A DNA stretch of 64,000 bases, taken from contig JACZTL010000011.1 in the NCBI GenBank assembly GCA_022573715.1, forward strand, positions 1-64,000, read 5' to 3'. Shown here piece by piece: positions 55,443 to 64,000 of the stretch (position 1 is the stretch's first letter; each line of letters begins with the position of its first letter). Both the position numbers and the translations under genes were made by a program. The DNA comes from Bacteroidota bacterium. GTDB taxonomy: Bacteria > Bacteroidota > Ignavibacteria > Ignavibacteriales > Ignavibacteriaceae. A model generated the notes under the pieces. That model saw only the letters and a program-made list of their open reading frames with translations. It made no database searches and was not told the origin of the DNA.

Positions 55443-55558
55443 CTTATGCATAACCAACAAATCAATTTAACCGCTAAGCAAGGCGAAGGTTAATTTAATT
55501 TTTTCAGAAGAGACACTATTTACCATTTTTAATATCCGCACTCAATCATAATTAGTGT

Positions 55559-56929
55559 TTATTTTCTCTTGAAATAAGGAACTGGAATTACCGGTAAACT
55601 TGTGTGTCCTTTACTATCTACCGTTTGCACTGCAAATATAAAATTGTCTTTTGAATAGGGGATAGTAATAGTAGAATCTTCTGTAAAAATTTTCTTTTGC
55701 CAAATTGAAGAAGATGTTTCTCTTATTAAAATATTATATCCTTTTGTCCTGTCGTCAATTGATTTATTCCATAAAAGCGTTGAAAAATTTGTCAATTTAC
55801 TGACATCAATTCTTACATTATTCGGTGCTTTTGGAGCAAGAGCCAAATTTGTCAAAGCAGATAAATTGATCTGTGAAATTTTTTTAATGTAATTGAAATC
55901 AACAAATTTCAGAAGATCTCCGTATTCAATTCCGTCTTTAATTATAACATTTTGATGCTGATGATAATAATTTTCGTGCATTTCACAAATTCTGACAGCA
56001 GTAAATCCTGCATTATTAAAAGGAGTATGGTCACCGCCGCGTAAAAATCTGTCCTTTCTATAAATTAATTTTACCTCAAATTGATCGACATATTTTTCTC
56101 CGATTTCTTTAATATATCTTGCAAGTTGTCTGGATCTACTGTCGTTTTCACTGCTTAAGTATTTTCTTATTTTTGCCATTTGTTCTGTTTCAAATGCAGG
56201 CACACCCTCGCTAAAAATTCTTACTTTTTCATTTGTGAACAAATTTGTTCCGCTTGTATTGTTACCGCCAACCATATCATTATTAAAGACAGCGGTAATG
56301 TTCCATTTTTCATTTTTGGCTTTTTCTGCCAAATGTTTCGATCCGTATAGCCCTTGTTCTTCGCCTGAGAAAGCAACAAACAAAATAGTTGACGGAAATT
56401 TATTTTTAGATAAAATATTTGCCAGCTCCATTACTACAGCAACACCCGAAGCATCATCGTCAGCCCCCGGGGCAAAACCAGTTGTATCCATAGCATTTGA
56501 ATTTCTGGAATCCAAATGCCCGCTGACAATAAATATTCTGTCGTCATTTTTATCTGTTCCCTTTAATTTTGCAATAACGTTTTTTAGTTCAACCCTCCTG
56601 TTAATTCTTCTGCCGTCCGGTTCAAGTGTAAAAGAATCAAAATAAACCTCCATTCTTCCGTTTGAGTTTTTTGCATATTGTTCAAAAGTTTTTTTAACCC
56701 ACCTCCTTGCGGCACCGATACCTTGAGTATCGCTGTCGGTTTTGCTAAGAGTATGTCTTGTCTTAAAACCAACAAGCTTTTCAATATTTTTTTTAATTCT
56801 TTCCGAAGAAACACTGTTTACCATTTTTAGAATATTTGTGTCTCTGCCAATATTAGCCTGTGAGAAAATAGGAAGGTTTATAAAAGAATGGAAAATAAAG
56901 ACTATAAATAATAATATGATTGATTTCAA
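55559..56929 (-). CDS. Secreted M28-family metallopeptidase
   Basis: A 456-aa secreted zinc peptidase with a signal peptide (residues 1-25). The M28 metal ligands are visible in SGHLDSRNS, GADDDASGVAV, SGEEQGLYGSKH and RGGDHTPFNNAG. The last ~100 residues are a fibronectin-like beta domain (APNNVRIDVSKLT, WNKSIDDRTKGYNILIRE). It probably degrades peptides outside the cell. Confidence 0.9.
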   Translation of the reverse strand: MKSIILLFIVFIFHSFINLPIFSQANIGRDTNILKMVNSVSSERIKKNIEKLVGFKTRHTLSKTDSDTQGIGAARRWVKKTFEQYAKNSNGRMEVYFDSFTLEPDGRRINRRVELKNVIAKLKGTDKNDDRIFIVSGHLDSRNSNAMDTTGFAPGADDDASGVAVVMELANILSKNKFPSTILFVAFSGEEQGLYGSKHLAEKAKNEKWNITAVFNNDMVGGNNTSGTNLFTNEKVRIFSEGVPAFETEQMAKIRKYLSSENDSRSRQLARYIKEIGEKYVDQFEVKLIYRKDRFLRGGDHTPFNNAGFTAVRICEMHENYYHQHQNVIIKDGIEYGDLLKFVDFNYIKKISQINLSALTNLALAPKAPNNVRIDVSKLTNFSTLLWNKSIDDRTKGYNILIRETSSSIWQKKIFTEDSTITIPYSKDNFIFAVQTVDSKGHTSLPVIPVPYFKRK

Positions 56930-57175
56930 TTCAACCTCAGAATTTTACGAGTAATATATTAAATAATAATAAAATATAAAATCATTTAAATAGAAACTAA
57001 AATTTAACACATTAGTTTTCCTTGATGTATTTTATTACAATTTTAAAAAGTGTAATTTTTAAAGGATAAAAAATTTATAGAATTTCTACCTCAAATAGAG
57101 ATGTTATTATTGTGTGCAGTAATTTTAACACTAAGGGTATTAATTTTAAGAAACAATTAAATTAATAGAGGCAAT

Positions 57176-57646
57176 ATGAAAATCACAAAACCGAAAAGAG
57201 TTGGTCATACTTATATACAAAAAATAAAAGCAATTCCATCAATTGTTTTTCCTCTATTGTGTCCTAACAGGGAAGTTGATTGGGTAAACGGCTGGTTACC
57301 TGACGAAATCATTTCTAATTCAGGCTTGGCTGAACTGGATTGTATTTTTACAACCACTAATGATGAAGGAAAAGCATTTTGGATAATAACAAAATATGAA
57401 CCTGAAGAATTTAGGATGGAAATAGTAAAGATTGTACCTGAGAGTTTTGTAACAAATATCAGGATAAAGCTTAATGAAAACGAGAATGGCAGTGATTTAA
57501 TAGTCACTTATCAAATAACATCACTAGGTAAAAAGGGAGATAAAAAAGTTAAAGGATTTACAGAAAAACATTATAAAGATTTTATGGAAGCCTGGGAAAG
57601 GGAATTAAATTTTTTCCTAATAACCGGACATAAAAAAGGTGAGTAA
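57176..57646 (+). CDS. SRPBCC-family (START-like) protein
   Basis: A 156-aa helix-grip protein (IQKIKAIPSIVFPLLCPNREVDWVNGW, the C-terminal helix KDFMEAWERELNFFL). Such proteins bind small hydrophobic ligands; the ligand is unknown. It is the first gene of a four-gene run with an AhpD-like protein, an amidohydrolase and rdgB. Confidence 0.7.
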   Translation: MKITKPKRVGHTYIQKIKAIPSIVFPLLCPNREVDWVNGWLPDEIISNSGLAELDCIFTTTNDEGKAFWIITKYEPEEFRMEIVKIVPESFVTNIRIKLNENENGSDLIVTYQITSLGKKGDKKVKGFTEKHYKDFMEAWERELNFFLITGHKKGE

Positions 57647-57649
57647 AAG

Positions 57650-58009
57650 ATGAAAACAAAAACCGAAACACGCAATTACAGAACGGAAATGAACGATAAA
57701 ATTCTAAATTCGGGATTCAGGGATTTCAATAAATTTTTTGCGCTCGATAATAAAGCATATATAAATGGAGCATTAAACTCAAAAACTAAAGAGTTGATGG
57801 GGTTGGTTGCTTCAATGGTTTTAAGATGCAACGATTGTATCTTTTATCACATTGACCGTTCTATTGCGGAGGGAGCGACAAGACAAGAATTATATGAAAG
57901 CTTTAACATTGCCCTTATTGTGGGGGGCTCAATTGTTATTCCTCATTTAAGATATGCTTTTGAAATTACCGATAATATTTTAAATGAAGAAAATAATATT
58001 GAAAAATAA
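57650..58009 (+). CDS. AhpD/CMD-like protein with CxxC motif
   Basis: A 119-aa carboxymuconolactone decarboxylase-family protein of the AhpD-like type: KELMGLVASMVLRCNDC with Cys60 and Cys63, His67 and EGATRQELYESFNIALIVGG. The CxxC...H site suggests thiol-peroxidase-type activity rather than lactone decarboxylation. It is 3 nt downstream of the SRPBCC gene. Confidence 0.85.
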   Translation: MKTKTETRNYRTEMNDKILNSGFRDFNKFFALDNKAYINGALNSKTKELMGLVASMVLRCNDCIFYHIDRSIAEGATRQELYESFNIALIVGGSIVIPHLRYAFEITDNILNEENNIEK

Positions 58010-59349
58010 TGAGTAAGAAATTAATTATTCCGAAACAGATTGTAACAGTTGACCAAAACAATAATATTTTTTCAAATAAATGTGTGGAAATTACCGATGG
58101 TATTATAACAAACATCGGAGAATATACTCAAAGTGAAATATCTGATTTTCCCGGTAATGTAATAAACGCTGAATCGTGCACCCTAATTCCCGGGTTTGTA
58201 CAGACGCATGTTCATCTTTGTCAAACATTGTTTAGAGGATTAGCTGACAACCTTGAATTATTAGATTGGCTCAAACTAAAAATATTTCCCTTTGAAAATG
58301 CACACGATATAGATTCTCTTCGCTCTTCTGTTAGATTAGGAATCAATGAACTTTTACTCGGTGGGACTACAACTATTTTGGATATGGGAACTCTGCGCCA
58401 TCAGGAAGTAATTTTTGAAGAACTAATCAATTCCGGTATGAGAGCTACTGCCGGAAAATGTATGATTGATATAAACGATATTTATTCGTCTTTTAAAGCT
58501 TCAACCGAAATTGAATTAAATGAAGCTTATGAATTAGCAAAAGCTTTTCACAATAAAAATAATGGTAAAATTAAATACGGTTTTGCACCAAGATTTGTAC
58601 TTTCATGCTCGGAGAAACTTCTAATTGAAACCTGGCAAATGATGAATGACTTTGAAGGAAGTCTATACCATACTCATTCTTCCGAAAATAAAAAAGAGAT
58701 TGAGGAAGTAAGAAAAAGATTTAACAAAGAAAATATTGATTACTTTAATTCTATTGGTGTTTTGAGTAATAGAACGGTACTTGCTCACGGAATTCACGTT
58801 AATGATAAAGAAATAGATATTCTAAAAAATAAAAATGTAAATATTGCACATTGTCCTTCTTCAAATTTAAAATTAGGTTCCGGAATTGCCAATATACCAA
58901 GGTTTATAAAAGAAGGAATATCTGTTTCACTTGGTTCAGACGGTGCGCCCTGCAATAATGAATTAAATATTTTTATGGAAATGAGATTAGCAGCACTTAT
59001 CCAAAAACCAATCCACGGTCCAACAGAAATGGATGCAAAAACAGTTTTTAGACTTGCTACTATTAATGGAGCTAATGCGCTCGGATTAAGTTCAGAAATT
59101 GGAAGTATTGAAGTAGGCAAAAAAGCAGACCTTGTACTTATGAATTTAGAAACACCTCTTCTTTCTTTATCAATTGATGAGGAGAATGTTTATTCAAAAA
59201 TTGTTTATTCAGCGGGAAGAAATAACATAGATTCTGTTATGGTAGAAGGAGAGTGGCTTGTTAAAGATAGTAAATCTTTACTCTATGATGAAGCTGAGTT
59301 AAGAATAAACGGAGAAAATGAACTTAATAAATTACTCAAAAGAATTTAG
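58009..59349 (+). CDS. Amidohydrolase, probable MTA/SAH or 5'-deoxyadenosine deaminase
   Basis: A 446-aa metal-dependent hydrolase: VQTHVHLCQTLFRG, HTHSSENKKEIEEV, LAHGIHVNDKEI, HCPSSNLKLGSG and the Asp in LGSDGAPCNN. This pattern fits the family of S-adenosylhomocysteine/methylthioadenosine deaminases and TrzN-type chlorohydrolases. The ATG overlaps the AhpD-like stop by 1 nt. The substrate is inferred from the family. Confidence 0.85.
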   Translation: MSKKLIIPKQIVTVDQNNNIFSNKCVEITDGIITNIGEYTQSEISDFPGNVINAESCTLIPGFVQTHVHLCQTLFRGLADNLELLDWLKLKIFPFENAHDIDSLRSSVRLGINELLLGGTTTILDMGTLRHQEVIFEELINSGMRATAGKCMIDINDIYSSFKASTEIELNEAYELAKAFHNKNNGKIKYGFAPRFVLSCSEKLLIETWQMMNDFEGSLYHTHSSENKKEIEEVRKRFNKENIDYFNSIGVLSNRTVLAHGIHVNDKEIDILKNKNVNIAHCPSSNLKLGSGIANIPRFIKEGISVSLGSDGAPCNNELNIFMEMRLAALIQKPIHGPTEMDAKTVFRLATINGANALGLSSEIGSIEVGKKADLVLMNLETPLLSLSIDEENVYSKIVYSAGRNNIDSVMVEGEWLVKDSKSLLYDEAELRINGENELNKLLKRI

Positions 59350-59357
59350 CACATCAA

Positions 59358-59948
59358 ATGAAAATATTATTTGCTACAAAGAATAAAGGGAAATACAAAG
59401 AAGTAAAAAATATCTTTTCTGATACGGATATTGAGTTAATTTCTTTAAATGATTTTGATAATGCAATTGATGTTGTTGAAGACGGAAGTACATTTGAAGA
59501 AAATGCATTAAAAAAAGCGGTAGAAATTTACTCACAATTTAAACTTCCTGTAATTAGTGATGACTCCGGTCTTATAGTTGAACAACTTAAAGGCGCGCCC
59601 GGAATTCATTCCTCACGGTATTCCGGAGATGATGCTACCGATAAAAAAAATAATATAAAATTATTGGATGAATTAAAATCTTTTCCGGAGCCGCATTGTG
59701 CTAAGTTTGTATGTACGGCTGTTTATATAGATTCCAAAAATAATATTATTACAAATGATGAAATCAATGGACAAATAATTTCCCAACCAAGAGGGACTAA
59801 CGGTTTTGGGTATGACCCTTTATTCTTACCGGAAGGATTCAATAAGACTTCTGGAGAAATCTCTCCTGATATTAAAAATAAAATTAGTCACCGGGCAAAG
59901 GCATTTAATAAGTTAAAACAAATAATGGTTGATAATAATATTATTTGA
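59358..59948 (+). CDS. rdgB: Non-canonical purine NTP pyrophosphatase
   Basis: Removes dITP/XTP from nucleotide pools. A 196-aa Ham1/RdgB protein: FATKNKGKYKEV, SDDSGL, GAPGIHSSRYSG, GTNGFGYDPLF and SHRAKAFNKL are intact. The stop is TGA. Placed 8 nt after the amidohydrolase and convergent with the fusion gene. Confidence 0.95.
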   Translation: MKILFATKNKGKYKEVKNIFSDTDIELISLNDFDNAIDVVEDGSTFEENALKKAVEIYSQFKLPVISDDSGLIVEQLKGAPGIHSSRYSGDDATDKKNNIKLLDELKSFPEPHCAKFVCTAVYIDSKNNIITNDEINGQIISQPRGTNGFGYDPLFLPEGFNKTSGEISPDIKNKISHRAKAFNKLKQIMVDNNII

Positions 59949-59964
59949 AATGTGGATTAAATTA

Positions 59965-61620
59965 TTATTTGGTAGCAATTAAAACCTGAACTGTTCCAAA
60001 AGTTAAATTGTACTTTTCTACTTTTGAAAATCCCGTCTTTATTAGTAAAGATTCTAAATCAATTTTTTTATCAAAATCTTCCACTGAATTAGGTAGATAT
60101 TTATATGCTTCTCTGTTTCCGGAAATAATTCCTCCGATAAAAGGGAGAATATTATTAAAATAAAATTCGTATAATATTCTTAAAATAATATTCTTTGGAA
60201 GTCTAAATTCTATAATAGTTGCTTTACCATTTGGTTTTAGAATATTGATAAATGATTTAAATCCTTCTTCGATGTTATAAAAATTTCTTACTCCAAAAGC
60301 CACAGTAATATTTGTAATTGATTCAGATTTAATTGGCATATTTTCAGCAACTAATTGAATATTATTTCCTCTAATCCATTCGCTTTTTGAGTTAAAAATT
60401 TTAAGCATATTGAATGAAAAATCACCGCCGAATATCTTTTTAACTCCTATTTTTTTTGCTTCAATTGCTACATCACCTGTACCGCATGCTACATCTAACA
60501 ATACCGAATCCGAATTTAACCCGGATAATTTCAGCGCCTTTTTTCTCCAGTAGAAATCGAGGCCAAAACTTAATAAATGATTTAAGAAATCATATTTTTC
60601 GGCAATGTTTTCAAATATAAATTTAACTTGCTTTTTTTTATCATCTTTTAAAACAGAATGATTAATTTGATGTATATGATTATACTCAAACTCTTCCTTT
60701 CCAATTTTTCTTCTCCACCAGTTAAACAAATATTTACCGCTCCATAAAGCAAATAACATAAAAATTAGTCCACCGAATAGATCTATTACATAATGATACC
60801 ACAAATACACAGTTGAAAAGATTAACAAAGATCCCCAAGGAATAAAAAAGTATTTTGAATTACTTTTTAACCTAACTGACAGATACATCACTATAAGAGT
60901 AATCATAGTGTGTCCACTTGGAAATATATCCCTTTGAACAACTGCAGCTGGATTGGGCGTATTTGGTAGAAGAGATTCGCCAAAGTTTGTAATGTCTCGT
61001 AAAAAATTTGTTAAAAACAATCCCGGTAATTGTTGGTTAATAGTAGCAAAGTCGTGTAGTGTAAATCTCGGACCGATACCCGGAAGTAAAAAATATCCCA
61101 TGTATGAAAGAAAAAACCCATAAATAATTACAAAAACCGAAAATTCAAATGCAGTTTGTTTATTGTTATAAAGAAGAATTAAACATAAGAATATTGGTAA
61201 AAGGTAAAAAGAGCCGTACACAATTTGCAGTATTTCTGTTAGAACAGGAAATGCAAATTGATGAAGAAAAACAGTTGGGTCTGTTCCGAAAATCCATCTG
61301 TCAATTTTTATAAATAACCAGTCATAATCATTGGGTCTTATCGCATGGACAAGAAGATAAATTTCTTTAAATGTTAGTAGTACAAGGGGAGCTAAATACC
61401 AGTAATGAAATATTTTTACAATCTTGAGGCCATATTTATATTCTATATACGCCATTATTAAGATGAAGGAAATTAGCCCAATATTTAAAAGAACAAGTAT
61501 TGCCCAAAGTTCTAAAACATTATAAAATATTATATTTGTGATAGTTAATAATATTAAAAAGAATATAGCAACTAAATCATAAGCTTTAATGTTTATAATA
61601 AATGATTTAATTCTTTCCAT
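59965..61620 (-). CDS. Fusion of PAP2-type membrane phosphatase and MenG/UbiE methyltransferase
   Basis: A 551-aa fusion. The first ~300 residues have about six membrane helices and the PAP2/Aur1 phosphatase motifs: GPRFTLHD, the PSGH motif (234-237) and LWYHYVID with His276 and Asp280. From about residue 331 there is a complete UbiE/MenG methyltransferase: FENIAEKYDFLNHLLSFG, DVACGTGD for SAM binding and AFGVRNF. MenG methylates demethylmenaquinone in respiratory quinone synthesis. The frame is continuous, so this is a real fusion unless a hidden frameshift exists. rsmA lies upstream. Confidence 0.88.
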   Translation of the reverse strand: MERIKSFIINIKAYDLVAIFFLILLTITNIIFYNVLELWAILVLLNIGLISFILIMAYIEYKYGLKIVKIFHYWYLAPLVLLTFKEIYLLVHAIRPNDYDWLFIKIDRWIFGTDPTVFLHQFAFPVLTEILQIVYGSFYLLPIFLCLILLYNNKQTAFEFSVFVIIYGFFLSYMGYFLLPGIGPRFTLHDFATINQQLPGLFLTNFLRDITNFGESLLPNTPNPAAVVQRDIFPSGHTMITLIVMYLSVRLKSNSKYFFIPWGSLLIFSTVYLWYHYVIDLFGGLIFMLFALWSGKYLFNWWRRKIGKEEFEYNHIHQINHSVLKDDKKKQVKFIFENIAEKYDFLNHLLSFGLDFYWRKKALKLSGLNSDSVLLDVACGTGDVAIEAKKIGVKKIFGGDFSFNMLKIFNSKSEWIRGNNIQLVAENMPIKSESITNITVAFGVRNFYNIEEGFKSFINILKPNGKATIIEFRLPKNIILRILYEFYFNNILPFIGGIISGNREAYKYLPNSVEDFDKKIDLESLLIKTGFSKVEKYNLTFGTVQVLIATK

Positions 61621-61647
61621 ATTAGTTTGATAGTTGCAAGTTGAATT

Positions 61648-62442
61648 TTATTTATGCTCGTTCTTTAATATAAATTTAGTTAATCTTATAAAATCTTTTA
61701 TATCTAAATCCTCTGCACGTTTTGATAAGTCAATTTTACAATTACTGAAATTAAAGTTTTTAAATATACTATTACTTAGAGAATTTTTTAGGATTTTTCT
61801 TCTGTTACCAAAAGAAGCTTTAACAACTTTAATAAATGTCTTCTGAACTAAATATTCTTCTTTGTTAGATTTAAATCTTAAATGAACCACAGCGGAATCA
61901 ACATTAGGTTTTGGCTGAAAAACATTTCTTGATACTTTAAAACAATAACTAACGTCACAAAAGTAATTTATAATAATTGAAAAAATGCCATAATTTTTTG
62001 TTCCTTTTTCTCCCGTCATTCTTTTTGCAACTTCGTGTTGGACCATAAATACTGCATCAAATAGAATTTCATGATTATCAATCAATTTGAAAATAATCGG
62101 TGAAGTAATATTGTAAGGTATGTTTCCAATAATTCTTATTTTTTTGTTATCATTTTTATAAAAAGAATTTAAGTCTATGTTTAAAAAATCATTGTTAACA
62201 ATATTAATATTCTGTGAAAGTGTTCGCAGAGTCTTTATTACTCTTGTATCAATTTCTATAGCCGTAAAATTATTTACTTTTTCTAAAAGTAATTTAGTTA
62301 AAGCACCGCGTCCTGGCCCAATTTCAATTATTTTATCTTCGGGTTGAGGATTAAATTCACTTATGATATTTAGCAGAACATTTTTATCCCGAATATAATT
62401 CTGCCCGAATCTTTTTAATGATTTATTTGTTTTTCTTTCCAT
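61648..62442 (-). CDS. rsmA: 16S rRNA dimethyladenosine transferase
   Basis: Dimethylates two adenines in the 16S 3' end loop. A 264-aa KsgA-family enzyme: KRFGQNYIRDKNVL, IEIGPGRGALTKLL, NIPYNITSPI and FQPKPNVDSAVVHL. The start is ATG 62442, overlapping the upstream TGA stop by one base (TGATG), so it is co-translated with the ABC-F gene. A TTG one codon earlier is the alternative. Confidence 0.95.
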   Translation of the reverse strand: MERKTNKSLKRFGQNYIRDKNVLLNIISEFNPQPEDKIIEIGPGRGALTKLLLEKVNNFTAIEIDTRVIKTLRTLSQNINIVNNDFLNIDLNSFYKNDNKKIRIIGNIPYNITSPIIFKLIDNHEILFDAVFMVQHEVAKRMTGEKGTKNYGIFSIIINYFCDVSYCFKVSRNVFQPKPNVDSAVVHLRFKSNKEEYLVQKTFIKVVKASFGNRRKILKNSLSNSIFKNFNFSNCKIDLSKRAEDLDIKDFIRLTKFILKNEHK

Positions 62443-64000
62443 CAACTGAATTTACTTTTAATTTCATTCAATTCTTCTTGTTTATCTTCCCAAGTTGACA
62501 ATAATTTCTCCAGTTCTTCTTTTGTTTTATTGTATTCCAAATTAATTATTATTGCTGTTTCGTAATCGTTGTATAAGTTTGAGTCAGTTAATTTTTTTCC
62601 TAACTCGGTTTCTTTAGCCTCAAGTTTACTGATTCTGTATTCTATTTTTTTAATTTCTGATGTTAAATTACTAGTTGCTTGAAATCTTCTTTGTCTATTT
62701 TCAGCTTCGATTCTTTTCAATTCTTTTTTGTTTAGATTCTTTCCGGATTTATCCTTCTTAAATTCCTTTTCATCTATAATTTTGGTGCCAAGTTCTTCTT
62801 CTTTTTTCCAAAGATAATAATCAATATCACCTTCATATAGGCTTATTTTTTCATCCCTTATATCAAGCACTTTGTTGGCAATTGGTCTTAAAAAATCCAC
62901 ATCGTGGGAAACTATTACAAGCGAACCGGAAAAATCAACTAATGCAGATTGGAGTAATTGTGACGAAGTCATATCCAAATGGTTGGTTGGCTCATCAAAA
63001 ATTATAAAATTTGATTTTGTTAAAAGAATCTTAGCAAGTGCGACCCTGCTTTTTTCACCTCCGGATAAAACAGAGATATTTTTATAAATATCATCACTTC
63101 TAAATAAAAAAGAACCAAGTAATGTTCTAAGCTGGTTTTGTGTTAAATCGCTTCCCATATCTTCAAGTGTTTCTATTATTGTTATTTCTTTATTCAATTC
63201 GTCTGCAACATCTTGTGAATAATATGATGTAAAAACATTATATCCCATTTCATTCATGCCCGAGGTTGGAACTAATTTACCTGCAATAATTTTTGATAGT
63301 GTTGTTTTTCCGGCTCCATTTGGTCCTACAAAAGCAATTTTATCTCCACGGTTGATTTGGAGGTTTACATTTTTAAAAACTAATTTGTCATTAAATGATT
63401 TTGAAATGGATTTAAGTTCGGCAACTGTTTTACCAGATTTCTGAACTTCTGGAAATTTAATTGAGATTAATTTTTCTGTTTCAGGTAATTCGATCTTTTC
63501 AATTTTTTCAAGCTGTTTAATTCTACTTTGCACCTGTTTTGCTTTAGTAGCTTTATATCTGAATCGCTCTATAAACTTTTCAGTTTCTTTAATTTTCTTT
63601 TCCTGATGTTCAGCTAGTTTTATGTTAAGTTGGTCTCTTTCGGTTTTATAATTCAGATAGGCATTATAAGTACCGTTAAAAAAATAAAATTTACCACCGA
63701 ATAACTCTATAGTCTTATTTGTTATTTCATTTATAAAATATTTATCGTGAGAAACTGTAAGTATTGCGCCCTCGTAAGACTTCAAATAATTTGTGAGCCA
63801 TTTTAAAGAATCCAAGTCAAGATGGTTTGTCGGTTCATCCAAAAGTAAAATATCGTTTTGTGAAATTAAAATTTTTGCAAGGGCAATTCTCATCTGCCAA
63901 CCACTGGAAAATTGTTCTGTTGGTTTTTCAAATTCTTCTTCTTTAAATCCCAATCCCATCAACACTTTTTTTACTTTAGCTTCACTTAAAAAAGAGTCGA
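62442..64000 (-). CDS. ABC-F ATPase (5' end outside the window)
   Basis: A soluble ATPase with two ABC modules, of the ABC-F family, which acts on ribosomes. Visible are the first module's signature (FSSGWQMRIALAK) and LLLDEPTNHLDL, the linker, the second module's GPNGAGKT, LSGGEKSRVALAK and FDEPTNHLD, and a C-terminal coiled coil. The frame stays open to the right edge (codons before 63965 read DSFLSEAKVKK), so the true start and the first Walker A lie beyond 64000. Subtype (Uup, EttA or other) is undecided. Confidence 0.9.
   Translation of the reverse strand, partial: DSFLSEAKVKKVLMGLGFKEEEFEKPTEQFSSGWQMRIALAKILISQNDILLLDEPTNHLDLDSLKWLTNYLKSYEGAILTVSHDKYFINEITNKTIELFGGKFYFFNGTYNAYLNYKTERDQLNIKLAEHQEKKIKETEKFIERFRYKATKAKQVQSRIKQLEKIEKIELPETEKLISIKFPEVQKSGKTVAELKSISKSFNDKLVFKNVNLQINRGDKIAFVGPNGAGKTTLSKIIAGKLVPTSGMNEMGYNVFTSYYSQDVADELNKEITIIETLEDMGSDLTQNQLRTLLGSFLFRSDDIYKNISVLSGGEKSRVALAKILLTKSNFIIFDEPTNHLDMTSSQLLQSALVDFSGSLVIVSHDVDFLRPIANKVLDIRDEKISLYEGDIDYYLWKKEEELGTKIIDEKEFKKDKSGKNLNKKELKRIEAENRQRRFQATSNLTSEIKKIEYRISKLEAKETELGKKLTDSNLYNDYETAIIINLEYNKTKEELEKLLSTWEDKQEELNEIKSKFS

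Noticed and set aside
55440-55500. Integron attC-like site after the HEPN-like gene
   Set aside because: The TAACC...GGTTA arms and TTATGCATAA palindrome are suggestive, but the core-site pattern is incomplete and no integron integrase or second cassette is present.
1-64000. CRISPR arrays
   Set aside because: No series of evenly spaced short direct repeats with unique spacers was seen. The only regular array, 9380-9829, is coding (TSP3 repeats).

Overview
The window is AT-rich (about one third G+C by eye). It reads as a chromosomal segment of a member of the Bacteroidota/Ignavibacteriota (FCB) group. The clues are a promoter of the TTG-20-TAnnTTTG type upstream of the trp leader and a near match upstream of efp, an OmpA-type protein with thrombospondin type 3 repeats, a Bacteroidota-like tyrosine recombinase, and frequent TTG/GTG starts. 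The phylum is an inference from gene content. TAA, TAG and TGA all serve as normal stops.

Layout. 1-4755 is the end of an integrated mobile element: DnaB-like helicase, replication-type protein, excisionase-like HTH, ribbon-helix-helix repressor, an unknown protein and a tyrosine recombinase. It abuts a 22-nt relic of a tmRNA (or tRNA-Ala) 3' end. 5.1-10.2 kb holds dapF, a PHP phosphoesterase, a GH16 glycosidase and an OmpA-like gene broken by an in-frame TGA. 10.5-10.8 kb holds a tRNA-Arg(CCG) preceded by a damaged copy of itself. 10.9-22.4 kb is housekeeping: efp-accB-accC, gcvH, guaA, a TPR gene with a periplasmic-binding-protein gene, radC, envelope proteins, phoH and mazG. 22.7 kb is a RidA-family gene.

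23.2-30.8 kb is a complete minus-strand tryptophan operon, trpL-trpE-trpG-trpD-trpC-trpF-aroF-trpB-trpA. It includes a DAHP synthase gene and is preceded by a textbook-style attenuator: a leader peptide with three consecutive Trp codons, then a strong hairpin with a U-run. 30.9-34.0 kb holds a secreted protein, a LytR_C protein, rsfS and argS.

34.0-37.4 kb is an accessory island between argS and comF. It carries a gene of unknown family with an in-frame TGA, a PD-(D/E)XK nuclease-like gene and a beta-CASP metallo-beta-lactamase (RNase J-like) gene, all tightly overlapped. A diverged copy of the last ~30 codons of comF lies at the far side of the island, so the island appears to have entered inside or next to comF and replaced its 3' end. 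This three-gene unit is my best candidate for an undescribed system, possibly defensive.

37.4-64 kb is mostly core: comF, a vWA membrane protein, a PhzF-family gene, surE, a YfiH-family gene, folB, folK, a deoxynucleoside kinase, a family 9 glycosyltransferase, a Ppx/GppA phosphatase, lepA, lepB, an O-methyltransferase, a YigZ-family gene, uvrA, a membrane HEPN-like protein, an M28 peptidase, an SRPBCC/AhpD-like/amidohydrolase/rdgB run, a PAP2-MenG fusion, rsmA and a truncated ABC-F gene at the right edge. Several short palindromic REP-like elements lie in the intergenic gaps.
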